Shown here: positions 8,921 through 16,870 of the stretch, piece after piece
Position numbering within the stretch: position 1 is the first letter of the stretch
How the letters are laid out: the number at the start of each line of letters is the position of its first letter
Origin: Bacteroidota bacterium
GTDB lineage: Bacteria > Bacteroidota > Rhodothermia > Rhodothermales > UBA10348
Assembly: GCA_022567305.1 (NCBI GenBank)
Contig: JADFHF010000001.1
Coordinates: 1 to 64,000, forward strand
Direction: 5' to 3'
Length of the DNA: 64,000 nucleotides
Notes under the pieces: generated by a model
The model's database searches: none
Told to the model about the DNA's origin: nothing
The model's input: only the letters and a program-made list of their open reading frames with translations
Translations under genes and position numbers: made by a program

Positions 8921-8935
8921 AGCCAGAAATCAGCT
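8912..8935 (+). promoter_or_regulatory. Start-codon hairpin, copy 3
   Basis: The 5' arm GGCTGATTT (8912-8920) pairs with AAATCAGCT (8927-8935) at all nine positions, one G-U, around a 6-nt loop. ATG at 8936 follows immediately. The C-to-T change in the 5' arm relative to copy 2 is matched by G-to-A in the 3' arm. No Shine-Dalgarno is visible. Confidence 0.65.
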
Positions 8936-9091
8936 ATGACAAGGTCTTCTTGCCGAATCTTGATTCTGAGCACTCTACTCTTGTCGCTGACGCTTTCGCT
9001 TCTACCGGGCGTCGTCGTCACGCAAGAATTTGGCACCTGCGATCGTTCACTCGCAGAACAGTATCTGGACCTCCGATTCTCGTCTAGGTAA
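8936..9091 (+). pseudogene. Truncated family member 3: signal peptide plus stub
   Basis: A 51-codon frame directly behind leader copy 3. It encodes a good signal peptide (LLLSLTLSLLPGVVVTQ) and the start of the conserved body (GTCDRSLAEQYLD). It then diverges into LRFSSR and stops with TAA at 9089-9091. The homologous 450-residue body and the sorting domain are absent. It is most simply the 5' remnant of a third tandem copy that lost its remainder by deletion. Because leader, hairpin, start and signal peptide are intact, it could still be expressed as a short secreted peptide. Confidence 0.7.
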
Positions 9092-9223
9092 TACCCACTC
9101 ATGCGTGTGACGCTTAATTCCCAACGCGTGTAAACTAATGACGTGATTTGCGTGTCTGATGATTATGCAATCGAGATCACCCCTGGCATCTCGATATCTT
9201 TGCGAGACGACCTTCAGTGAGTC

Positions 9224-9301
9224 ATGTTCAAGAATTACCTCCGCGTCGCACTGCGAAGTATGCTGCGTCAGCGCATTTACGCATCGATCAATATTGTCGG
9301 A
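9224..9301 (+). pseudogene. N-terminal splinter of an FtsX/MacB-type ABC permease
   Basis: ATG at 9224 opens MFKNYLRVALRSMLRQRIY followed by ASINIVG, which is the standard N-terminus of FtsX-like (MacB family) permeases, common in this phylum. The similarity stops after about 26 codons at 9297-9302. From there the sequence continues as a gamma-glutamyltransferase C-terminus in a different frame. The transmembrane and periplasmic domains are missing, so this is not functional. Confidence 0.6.
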
Positions 9302-9740
9302 AGATCAGAATCCTTACAATGTGGTCGAGCCCGGAAAAAGACCGAGAGCAACGTTAACGCCGGGACTGGCACTCAAGGAAGGAAAACCGTTCCTCTCGTT
9401 TGCTGTTCAGGGTGGCGATTCACAGGATCAAAACCTGCTCCAGTTTTTCTTGAACGTGGTTGAGTTCGGAATGAACGTTCAGGAAGCTGCAGAAGCGCCC
9501 AATATCAATACATTTCAATTACACGGCTCGTTTGGAAGTCATCGGAATTCACCGGGTCGTATTCGTCTAAACGATTCGATTCCCTCGTGGACGCGCACCG
9601 AATTAAAAAAGATGGGATATCGACCTGAATATTCAGCAAGAACGTCTGGACCCATTACGGCTATATTCTTCGACTGGGAGCATCATTCGTTTTGGGGCGG
9701 AGCTAGCCATCATGGAGAGGATTACGGGATAGCGTGGTAG
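9297..9740 (+). pseudogene. C-terminal fragment of gamma-glutamyltransferase
   Basis: About 147 codons matching the end of the small subunit of gamma-glutamyltranspeptidase-family enzymes: NPYNVVEPGKRPRATLTPGL, VQGGDSQDQNLLQFFLNVVE, FGMNVQEAAEAPN, then a Gly-rich tail GGASHHGEDYGIAW. The autoprocessing Thr nucleophile and the whole large subunit are absent. The fragment starts at the junction with the permease splinter and ends at a normal stop, so it is a 5'-truncated remnant left by a deletion or insertion event. Confidence 0.7.
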
Positions 9741-9891
9741 GATAGATCGTGGGAATGAATCAACTCTCTTGACATTTACCGTTATCGTGTGGTGTTGCTG
9801 AGGCGGGTTATCTTGTTTGGATAAATCTGGTGTCTGACCCGGTAAAATGGCCCCACAGCCTCTTTCGTGCACTTCGGCGCTAAACTGCGTT

Positions 9892-11571
9892 TCATCCGTC
9901 CTCCCCCCGTCCAAACGTCCACCGTGCTAGAACGCGCGTATCCGGGTCGACGACTACGTCGAGTACTTCCTGGTCGATGGACCTGGTAACTCGCGCCGCA
10001 TGGTCAGCGTTCACTTCTAACGATATTCTTTCGGACGATCCGTCGGCGAACCTGATCTCGAAATCCACGGACAGGTCAAAATCATATTTCTCCTGAGTTT
10101 GTTCAATTTCGATGACCAGCTCACCGTTCTTGAGTGTCCAGGCCCCCTCCAGAGACGGAACACCCCCCTGATACAACCACTGTTTGAAGAACTGGCCGAG
10201 ATCCAACCCCGAGGCTTCTTCCAGGTGCCTGCGAAAATCAGGAGTGATAGCATTTCCGTCTTTGAATTCCGCGTAATACGTGCGAACCCCATGGTTGTAA
10301 GACTCCTTGCCCATCATTTCGCGAAGCATATGGAGCGTCCAGGCACCCTTTTGATAGATCATCGGTCCAGAAACACGGTTCAGGTCTTCCAGGTGATCTC
10401 TGATGACACGGAAATCGTAGTCGGTTTCGTAATAATCGAAGACCCGGTCTCGGGCGTCCTTCAATCCCTCTAGGAAATCGTCTCTTCCGTAAGCATACTC
10501 TCGAAATAGCAGTGTGTAGTACGTTGCGAATCCCTCGCTGAGCCAAACATCGTTCCACTCGTACTCGGTAACGGCATTGCCAAACCACTGATGGGCGATC
10601 TCGTGAATGATCACACGCTGCCAGCGACGGTCTCGATTTCCCGTTACCGATCGGTCGCCGTAAAATATTGCCGACGCTGCCTCCATCCCACCTCCGACTG
10701 AATTGGACTGGATGTTGGCAAGTTTTTCATAGGAATAGGGTCCCACCAGGTCCGAGAAGAACGCCAACGTCTGCTTCGTAGGGATGGCAAAATCATAGAA
10801 CCCCGCATCACGATCTTGCCGATAAACCCAGGTTTGAATCGACTTGCCATCAAACGTGTCGACGTACTGGACGGCGAATTCGGCTGCTGCGAGCGCGAAC
10901 AACCACGTGGCTATCGGAACAGAATTTTTCCAGTGGGTTCGGCGATTCCCGCCGTCCAAATCGGTCTGCTCTACCAGGAGCCCGTTGGATACAACCTGCA
11001 AGTGCGCTGGCGCGGTGACAATGAATTCACTTGTGGCTTTATCATACGGGTGATCGACAGTAGGCAACCAATTCCGTGCTCGCGATGACCAATTATCGCT
11101 GAAGAAGGAATGGTCCCCATGCTTATTGGGTCCGATCACAAGTCCAGACGCCGGAATCCCACTATAGTGCAGCTTCACCTGTATTATTTCGTTCGCGTCG
11201 ATTTCACGACCGAGTTCGATGAACAACTGATCGTCTTCGTGCCTGAACGCTAGATCCCGGCCCTCCATCCGCACCCAGTCCACGCTCATTCCCTTTCCCT
11301 CTAAGGCGTCCGACTTCTTAACCAGATCCAGACGAAGTGCCGTTTGGCCCGCCTTCACGTATCTGGCATCTATCGTGGCGGTACCGTCGATCGTCTGGGA
11401 ATCATTAGACAGCTGTAACTCGAACGTATAATTCAGGACGTCGATGCCCGGGTTCTTCGGGTAATGGTCACGTACGTGATCAGCTTCAGAGGGCTGCGCA
11501 AACAGTGGGTTGGCGCTTGACAGTAGGACCAGCATCAAGGAGACAAAAACGAACACTCGACGGTTCTTCAT
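9892..11571 (-). CDS. M1 family metallo-aminopeptidase, secreted
   Basis: A 559-residue zinc aminopeptidase of the M1 (gluzincin) family. The catalytic zinc site HEIAH is at residues 323-327, with the third ligand Glu downstream in NDVWLSEGFATYY, and the exopeptidase motif appears as GGGMEAAS. The N-terminus is a signal peptide (VFVSLMLVLLSSANPLFAQ), so it acts in the periplasm or outside, trimming peptides. Start chosen at ATG 11571, because the frame upstream to 11649 would bury the signal peptide behind 26 polar residues. It is shorter than the 850-residue PepN type, matching the bacterial short secreted M1 enzymes. It is intact and flanked on both sides by gene debris. Confidence 0.88.
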   Translation of the reverse strand: MKNRRVFVFVSLMLVLLSSANPLFAQPSEADHVRDHYPKNPGIDVLNYTFELQLSNDSQTIDGTATIDARYVKAGQTALRLDLVKKSDALEGKGMSVDWVRMEGRDLAFRHEDDQLFIELGREIDANEIIQVKLHYSGIPASGLVIGPNKHGDHSFFSDNWSSRARNWLPTVDHPYDKATSEFIVTAPAHLQVVSNGLLVEQTDLDGGNRRTHWKNSVPIATWLFALAAAEFAVQYVDTFDGKSIQTWVYRQDRDAGFYDFAIPTKQTLAFFSDLVGPYSYEKLANIQSNSVGGGMEAASAIFYGDRSVTGNRDRRWQRVIIHEIAHQWFGNAVTEYEWNDVWLSEGFATYYTLLFREYAYGRDDFLEGLKDARDRVFDYYETDYDFRVIRDHLEDLNRVSGPMIYQKGAWTLHMLREMMGKESYNHGVRTYYAEFKDGNAITPDFRRHLEEASGLDLGQFFKQWLYQGGVPSLEGAWTLKNGELVIEIEQTQEKYDFDLSVDFEIRFADGSSERISLEVNADHAARVTRSIDQEVLDVVVDPDTRVLARWTFGRGEDG

Positions 11572-11881
11572 ATGTTTACCCTTACAGATTTTATTGGTCG
11601 TTACTCGTCCGAAGATCCTGCACGATAACACTCGTTCAATTTGATCCAAAATTGAAGCCAGATTTACTTCAAATTTGTGAGAAAGAACGCCGAGTGGCGA
11701 CTATGGGGAAGTCAGAATTCCCATAACACACACCCCCGCCAGACGACTACGTGTCACGAAATACGTTCTATTCACTATCTTGACAATCAGGAAGTCGATT
11801 CTGCGTGGGCGTTTCGTTCGTCCATGCCACACTCCCGAGACCCAGACCTGAGCCAAAAACTACTACCTCATCCGGAAGACC
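11572..11881. other. Divergent intergenic region
   Basis: About 310 bases between the divergently transcribed aminopeptidase and radical SAM genes. It must contain both promoters. I see no protein-like frame, RNA gene or strong palindrome. Confidence 0.4.
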
Positions 11882-13474
11882 ATGCGCAAATTACGGGTAG
11901 GCGTCATTGACGTCGTAGCAAATTCTCCGAGCACCACCGCTTATGCTCGCGCCATGAGGGCGAATTTGGCAGCCATCATGCCACAGGTCATTGCCGTCTG
12001 GTGTGAAGAAGCAGGCCATGAAGTCCATCTTGCCTATCACGCTGGACATGAGAACATGATAGAAGAATTGCCCGATGGATTGGATATCGTATTCATGGGT
12101 ACGTTCACAACTGCGGCCCATGTCGCCTACGCATTGTCGAAGATGTATCAGGCGAAGGGATGCGTTACCGTTCTCGGAGGACCGCATGCCCGGTCCTATC
12201 CCGAAGATGCACAGAAATACTTCGATTACGTCGTCGGGTTTACCAATAAAGACCTCGTCCACGATATTCTGAAAGACTGTTCCCAGCATCGACCCTTGGG
12301 CGTATACCTCGCGTCAGCACAACAACCTGAAACCCTCCCCGGCTTGCAGGCGAGATGGAAATATGTCGATCGTCTACTGCAGGAGGCTCCGTTTCTGAAA
12401 ATCGTACCGATGATAGGAAGTCTCGGATGTCCTTATACCTGCAGTTTTTGCGTCGATTCAATTGTTCCTTATCAACCGCTCGAGTTTGACGTACTGAAGG
12501 ACGACTTGCGGTTTCTGCGAGCAACGGTGAAAACGCCGCGAGTGGGTTGGCACGATCCGAATTTTGGCGTTCGATTCAATGACTACCTCGGAGCCATAGA
12601 AGAAGCCGTACCCGCAGGGAGTATCGATTTTATTGCTGAAAGCACACTCTCGCTCCTGTCTGAGAACAACGTAAAGCGAATGAAAAAGAATGGATTCAAA
12701 GCCATTCTTCCGGGAATCGAATCCTGGTATGACATGGGCAACAAATCCAAGACCGGCAAATCGCAAGGAATTGAGAAGGTTCGAAAGGTTTCGGATCAGG
12801 TGAATATGATTTCCAGTTACCTGCCGTACTTCCAAGCCAATTTTATTTTCGGTCTCGACTGCGACGAGGGTGACGAGCCGTTCGATCTAACGCGGCAGTT
12901 TCTTGAACTGTCACCCGGCGCATTTCCTGCGTACTCGTTGCTTACGGCGTTCGGCCGAAGTGCTCCGCTCAATTTGGAATATCAAAACGCTGATCGCGTA
13001 ATCGGCGCACCGTTTCACTTTCTGAACAACAGCGGTTTCATGAACGTTCGTCCGAAGAACTACGAATGGCCGGACTTTTACAAGAAGCTCATCCGCATAC
13101 ATGAAACGTCTTTCTCAAAAAAGGCCATTTTTAGACGGTTCAATGCAAACCGGGGTCCTTTTACTAAAGCCATGAACGTGCTTCGAGCGATATCGGGCGA
13201 GGGTTGGGTGAAGATCAAGTATTACAAGAACTTTCTGGATAAAGTCGAGAACGATAAACCGTTCCGTGATTTCCTCGAACAGGAAACAACTGAGATCCCC
13301 TCCTTCTTCACGGATCGGATTCGGAGTACGCTCGGACCGCTTTCCGAATGGCTTCCGGACGAGGCCATCGCCCACGATCCTTATGCGTATCAGAAATCTG
13401 AAAAAGAACCCAGAGTCGTTCAAGTCGAGCCGATCCTTGAAACCGCTTCTGTATCTGATCCTGTGAAGGATTGA
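11882..13474 (+). CDS. Radical SAM protein with B12-binding-like N-terminus
   Basis: A 530-residue enzyme. Residues 1-150 form an alpha/beta domain resembling the cobalamin-binding domain fused to many radical SAM enzymes (VIDVVANSPSTTAYARAM, DIVFMGTFTTAAHVAYALSK, VLGGPHARSYPED). No DxHxxG cobalamin ligand is visible, so B12 binding is uncertain. The radical SAM cluster motif CPYTCSFC is at residues 183-190. A TIM-barrel continuation follows (VGWHDPNFGVRF, KAILPGIESW, FIFGLDCDEG). It is a cytoplasmic Fe-S enzyme; the substrate cannot be deduced. No partner gene is adjacent. Confidence 0.8.
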   Translation: MRKLRVGVIDVVANSPSTTAYARAMRANLAAIMPQVIAVWCEEAGHEVHLAYHAGHENMIEELPDGLDIVFMGTFTTAAHVAYALSKMYQAKGCVTVLGGPHARSYPEDAQKYFDYVVGFTNKDLVHDILKDCSQHRPLGVYLASAQQPETLPGLQARWKYVDRLLQEAPFLKIVPMIGSLGCPYTCSFCVDSIVPYQPLEFDVLKDDLRFLRATVKTPRVGWHDPNFGVRFNDYLGAIEEAVPAGSIDFIAESTLSLLSENNVKRMKKNGFKAILPGIESWYDMGNKSKTGKSQGIEKVRKVSDQVNMISSYLPYFQANFIFGLDCDEGDEPFDLTRQFLELSPGAFPAYSLLTAFGRSAPLNLEYQNADRVIGAPFHFLNNSGFMNVRPKNYEWPDFYKKLIRIHETSFSKKAIFRRFNANRGPFTKAMNVLRAISGEGWVKIKYYKNFLDKVENDKPFRDFLEQETTEIPSFFTDRIRSTLGPLSEWLPDEAIAHDPYAYQKSEKEPRVVQVEPILETASVSDPVKD

Positions 13475-13523
13475 CGGATTCAAGTTCTGATTCGCCGTGA
13501 TAGATCAGATTCAATCTCACTAA

Positions 13524-13943
13524 GAAAACGACTGTACGGCTGAAGGACTTTCTGAGTGGCACGGTTTAGGAGCAATTAGTAAAGCCGCGAATATCGTTGC
13601 TCTTTTTAACCCCTTCCCCCATTCTACCATTGTTGACATTGGATGTGGTGACGGTGCCGTTCTCAAAGAGCTCGAAGCTCTGAATTTCGGCGATTCACTT
13701 TACGGCCTGGAGACCTTTTCCGAGAGAACGAGGATCCATTATCGCGTCTCTCACTTCGCCAATATACAACTAGTAGTACTCGATGTGCTGGGAAGGGAAG
13801 TCACGGTATTGGTGCCTGAGCCTAAGGATGCAGGCGAATACTCAGTCATGTTAGACGGCGGCGATCTACCATCAGGCGTTTACTTTTACAAGATCCAAAT
13901 CGACCACGCGACCGCGATCCGAAAAATGGTTCTGCAAAAGTAG
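13524..13943 (+). pseudogene. Methyltransferase fragment fused in frame to an orphan T9SS sorting domain
   Basis: One open frame with no start codon between TAA at 13521 and TAG at 13941. Codons before about 13710 match the N-terminal part of a class I methyltransferase (EWHGLGAISKAANIV, then IVDIGCGDGAVLKELEAL), homologous to the gene at 1555-2277. After the junction the frame becomes the C-terminal sorting domain of the secreted family (TFSERTRIHYRVSHF, VVLDVLGREVTVLV, LPSGVYFYKIQI). The two parts meet at a shared GGAG (13709-13712) that also occurs at the matching place in the intact sorting-domain genes, which suggests microhomology joining. Another methyltransferase piece (RFNLTKKTTVRLKDF) is readable just upstream in another frame. 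Confidence 0.75.
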
Positions 13944-14031
13944 CGCCTCCTATCGGTCGGTTTCATTCGAGTAATCGCTCCAGCATTTCGTATCATCCCT
14001 CTATCAGATGGACTAAATCCTCTGAACCGCG

Positions 14032-14055
14032 AATTAGTACGAATGCGTACTAATT
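14032..14055. promoter_or_regulatory. Operator-like perfect palindrome upstream of sulfatase
   Basis: AATTAGTACG (14032-14041) and CGTACTAATT (14046-14055) form a perfect 10-bp inverted repeat around a 4-bp centre. A further half-site, CGTACTATTA, lies exactly 30 bp downstream (14076-14085), and a separate 10-bp palindrome ATACTAGTAT sits at 14090-14099, just before the GTG start at 14107. This is the layout of a transcription-factor binding region for the sulfatase gene. Confidence 0.6.
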
Positions 14056-14106
14056 GTCCTAAATAGTAAATAATTCGTACTATTACTACATACTAGTATA
14101 CCAGCG

Positions 14107-15597
14107 GTGTTTTTTAACCATCGTTTTAGTATTGGGGTAGTTCTTCTTGTATCCTCTCTTCTTGGCTGCCAACCCGAAGTACGAAGCCCCAATATCATCT
14201 ACATCCTAGCCGATGACCTGGGCTACAATGAAGTCGGGGCCTACGGCCAGTCTATTATTCAAACCCCCACGCTTGATCAGTTGGCTGCCGACGGAATTCG
14301 TTTTACCCAGCACTATTCAGGAAGCCCTGTCTGCGCTCCTTCCAGGGGATCTCTCCTTACCGGAAAGCACACGGGCAACGCCTACATTCGGGATAATTAT
14401 GAGATGGGTGGCTGGGGGCCGAACGAACCAGAGGGTCAGCTCCCCCTTCCCGATGCAGAAATCACTATAGCTGAGCTTCTAAAACCGTTAGGGTACAAAA
14501 CCGGTTTCGTCGGAAAGTGGGGATTGGGTGGGCCCGATTCGGAGGGGCATCCTGTCCGACAAGGCTTCGATCTTTTCTATGGATATCTGTGTCAACGGGT
14601 AGCCCACAATTACTACCCTACACATCTCTGGCATAACGAAGAACCGGATAGCCTGGACGGAAACACGTATTTCGCAGCCCATCAGCGTATTGACGAGCCT
14701 TTGGAAAGCAACGAGGCCTACTACGAGCGGTTCACGGGCGCACAATATGCACCCGATCTGATGCTGTCGTCTGCGCTCGAATTCATTAAATCGAACAAGA
14801 ATGATCCATTCTTCCTCGTTTTTGCTACACCTGTTCCCCATTTGGCTCTGCAGGTGCCTCTCGAGTCTTTGATTCAATACGACGACCTCGACGAACGTGG
14901 AGCCTATCTCGGCAACAAAGGGTACCTCCCCCATCCTAAACCTCTTGCGGCCTACGCCGGAATGATATCGAGGATGGACCGGGATATCGGTCAGATCCTC
15001 GCACTGGTAGACGACCTTGGGCTCACCGATAACACCATCATCATGTTTAGTTCTGACAACGGCACGACTTATACAGGTGGCGTCGACGCGGACTACTTTA
15101 ACAGCGTCGGTGAACTCAGAGGCCTGAAAGGGTCGGTATTCGAGGGTGGCATAAGAGTACCGATGATTGTTAAATGGCCGAACAATATCGCCGCTGGAAC
15201 TACTTCAGACCATATTTCTGCCTTTTGGGACGTAATGCCGACCATTGCAGAGATCGCCGGTGCGACCGTCCCGGACGACATCGACGGCCTTTCCTTCCTT
15301 CCCACACTCACAGGTAATGTGTCGGACCAGCGAAAGCACGAGTCACTCTACTGGGAGTATCACGCCTTCGGTGGAATGCAGGCCGTGAGAATGGGAGACT
15401 GGAAAGGAGTCCGTCGAGAGATCAGGCGTCAGGAAGACGCGCCCATTGAGCTCTATAACCTGACCGACGATATCCAAGAGTCCAAAGACGTATCGAAGGA
15501 GAATCCGGAAACGGTCGAGCTTGTACGTTCGATAATGGACAGCCGATCACTGTCCGAGATAGATCGCTGGAATTTCATTCGGGACGACGAGCAATAA
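14107..15597 (+). CDS. Sulfatase (arylsulfatase family), lipoprotein
   Basis: A 496-residue alkaline-phosphatase-superfamily sulfatase. N-terminal metal ligands are in NIIYILADDLGYNE. The formylglycine signature C-A-P-S-R begins at Cys76, followed by SLLTGKHTG, and later metal-site residues are in MFSSDNGT. Cys76 must be converted to formylglycine by a maturase not seen in this window. The N-terminus is a lipoprotein signal ending SSLLGC, so the enzyme is probably membrane-anchored in the periplasm or at the surface, cleaving sulfate esters of polysaccharides. The only usable start is GTG at 14107. An operator-like palindrome array lies upstream. Confidence 0.88.
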   Translation: MFFNHRFSIGVVLLVSSLLGCQPEVRSPNIIYILADDLGYNEVGAYGQSIIQTPTLDQLAADGIRFTQHYSGSPVCAPSRGSLLTGKHTGNAYIRDNYEMGGWGPNEPEGQLPLPDAEITIAELLKPLGYKTGFVGKWGLGGPDSEGHPVRQGFDLFYGYLCQRVAHNYYPTHLWHNEEPDSLDGNTYFAAHQRIDEPLESNEAYYERFTGAQYAPDLMLSSALEFIKSNKNDPFFLVFATPVPHLALQVPLESLIQYDDLDERGAYLGNKGYLPHPKPLAAYAGMISRMDRDIGQILALVDDLGLTDNTIIMFSSDNGTTYTGGVDADYFNSVGELRGLKGSVFEGGIRVPMIVKWPNNIAAGTTSDHISAFWDVMPTIAEIAGATVPDDIDGLSFLPTLTGNVSDQRKHESLYWEYHAFGGMQAVRMGDWKGVRREIRRQEDAPIELYNLTDDIQESKDVSKENPETVELVRSIMDSRSLSEIDRWNFIRDDEQ

Positions 15598-15606
15598 ATA
15601 CTCTAA

Positions 15607-15634
15607 GTGTTACAGCATATAATATCTGTAACAC
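15607..15634. terminator. Hairpin between convergent genes
   Basis: GTGTTACAG (15607-15615) and CTGTAACAC (15626-15634) are perfect 9-bp complementary arms around a 10-nt A/T-rich loop. It lies between the stops of the convergent sulfatase and PHP genes, so it may terminate both. No T tract follows, so intrinsic termination would be weak. Confidence 0.45.
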
Positions 15635-15654
15635 GGTGGTGTACATACGGAATA

Positions 15655-16869
15655 CTATTCTTTCGATACCGGCTGTGTCCATGCGCGTTCCATCTCACCT
15701 TCCCGGTACGGATTGTCCTTCAGCCTCGACGAAATCACCTTTGCGCGAACAAAAAGATCGGATTCGCTGAGCGTATAGGATGCGCTCGTTCCGATCACTT
15801 CGTGTAAGAGCTGACCGGATTGCAATGTTTCTCCCTCTTCGGTCTGTTCGCTGGTTGTCCCGATGAACTGGATGGTGTATTCAAGACCCTCCTCTTCCTC
15901 AACAGAAATTGACAACGAAGAGCCGTCAAACTCTATGGCATCCAGTTGCACTCCCGTCGACACATAGAACGCTCCATTCTCCATGGCCCTTATAATCGAT
16001 CCGGCCGATAAGTCCTCCGCGTTGACCATGATCCACCCCCGACCAGGATTAGCTTGACCGACTTCCCATTCGCGGTAGTTGTGTGCGTCGTCAACGCCGA
16101 TTCCAAAAACCAGAGGGCGCCCTTCTGCAACGTGTCGTGTGTTCACGTAGTCCCAGATGATTTCCACGCTCGACCGCAGCGAGTCCCCTTCGTTGTGCAC
16201 GGCCGGGTGTCCGTTATACACTTCGATAAAGCGTTCACCGGTAATCTGAGAGAGCTCCTCCGCCGTGATCGCCCACTGATAATTGGGGTGATTGATATGC
16301 GGAAACATGGGCTGGCCTGTGGTTTGACGCTGTTCCAGGACCGCATCGATGTTTCGCTGCATTACATCGACAACGCTCGTCCCTCCTTGCGGTGCGATGA
16401 ACTCCGCCAGATTGGTTGCATTCAAGTGGATGGGCTTTCGCTCAAAATGATCGGTTATTTCCTCTGATTGAATGACCAGAAAGGCACCCGGGTCGTTGAA
16501 ATGTTCGGCATATTCTGCAAATGTTTTTAACCGAACCGAGACAGAATCGGTACTCTCCACGTGCTCAACCCAATCCGGACCAAAGGCCTCCAGGTAGTCT
16601 TGGAACGTAATGTATCGCGCATCCTCGGTGCTGATCGTAAGCCACCTCTCCGAATCTGCAAATGTGTTGTGATCGGAAATCGCAACGAAGTCATAATCGT
16701 GGTCCATGTACCAGGCCAGGATAGACTCAGGGAAATCATCGCCATCACTCCAGAACGAGTGGGTGTGAAGGTTCCCTTTCAGCCATTCTCTTTCTGATTC
16801 CCGGGTACAGCCGCCCAAGACCAGTATCACAGCAGCAAACAAACAACCCATTCCGATTCGCTTCAACAT
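15655..16869 (-). CDS. PHP-domain metal-dependent phosphoesterase lipoprotein
   Basis: A 404-residue protein with a lipoprotein signal (CLFAAVILVLGGC) followed by a PHP domain: N-L-H-T-H-S-F-W-S-D-G motif, YDFVAISDHN, FPHINHP and a later GVDDAHN. These are the metal ligands of the polymerase-and-histidinol-phosphatase fold. In envelope lipoproteins this family is usually a phosphoesterase or amidohydrolase-like enzyme of unknown substrate. The C-terminal 100 residues are beta-rich (LEYTIQFIGTTS). The gene begins one base after the stop of the WbqC-like gene, so the pair is very probably one transcript. Confidence 0.8.
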   Translation of the reverse strand: MLKRIGMGCLFAAVILVLGGCTRESEREWLKGNLHTHSFWSDGDDFPESILAWYMDHDYDFVAISDHNTFADSERWLTISTEDARYITFQDYLEAFGPDWVEHVESTDSVSVRLKTFAEYAEHFNDPGAFLVIQSEEITDHFERKPIHLNATNLAEFIAPQGGTSVVDVMQRNIDAVLEQRQTTGQPMFPHINHPNYQWAITAEELSQITGERFIEVYNGHPAVHNEGDSLRSSVEIIWDYVNTRHVAEGRPLVFGIGVDDAHNYREWEVGQANPGRGWIMVNAEDLSAGSIIRAMENGAFYVSTGVQLDAIEFDGSSLSISVEEEEGLEYTIQFIGTTSEQTEEGETLQSGQLLHEVIGTSASYTLSESDLFVRAKVISSRLKDNPYREGEMERAWTQPVSKE

Positions 16870-16870
16870 G

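Noticed and set aside
9160-9222. Short frame DYAIEITPGISISLRDDLQ ending two bases before the permease splinter
   Set aside because: Might be the C-terminus of a lost upstream gene, but it is too short to identify.
9745-9768. Short match to the DRGNE region of the secreted family
   Set aside because: About 20 similar bases only; too short to call a further fragment.
9790-9895. Possible insertion-sequence remnant: minus strand reads TQFSAEVHERG, and the plus strand carries TGTCTGACCCGG
   Set aside because: Similarity to an IS3-type orfA start or transposon end is only a few residues or bases. There are no terminal inverted repeats and no transposase.
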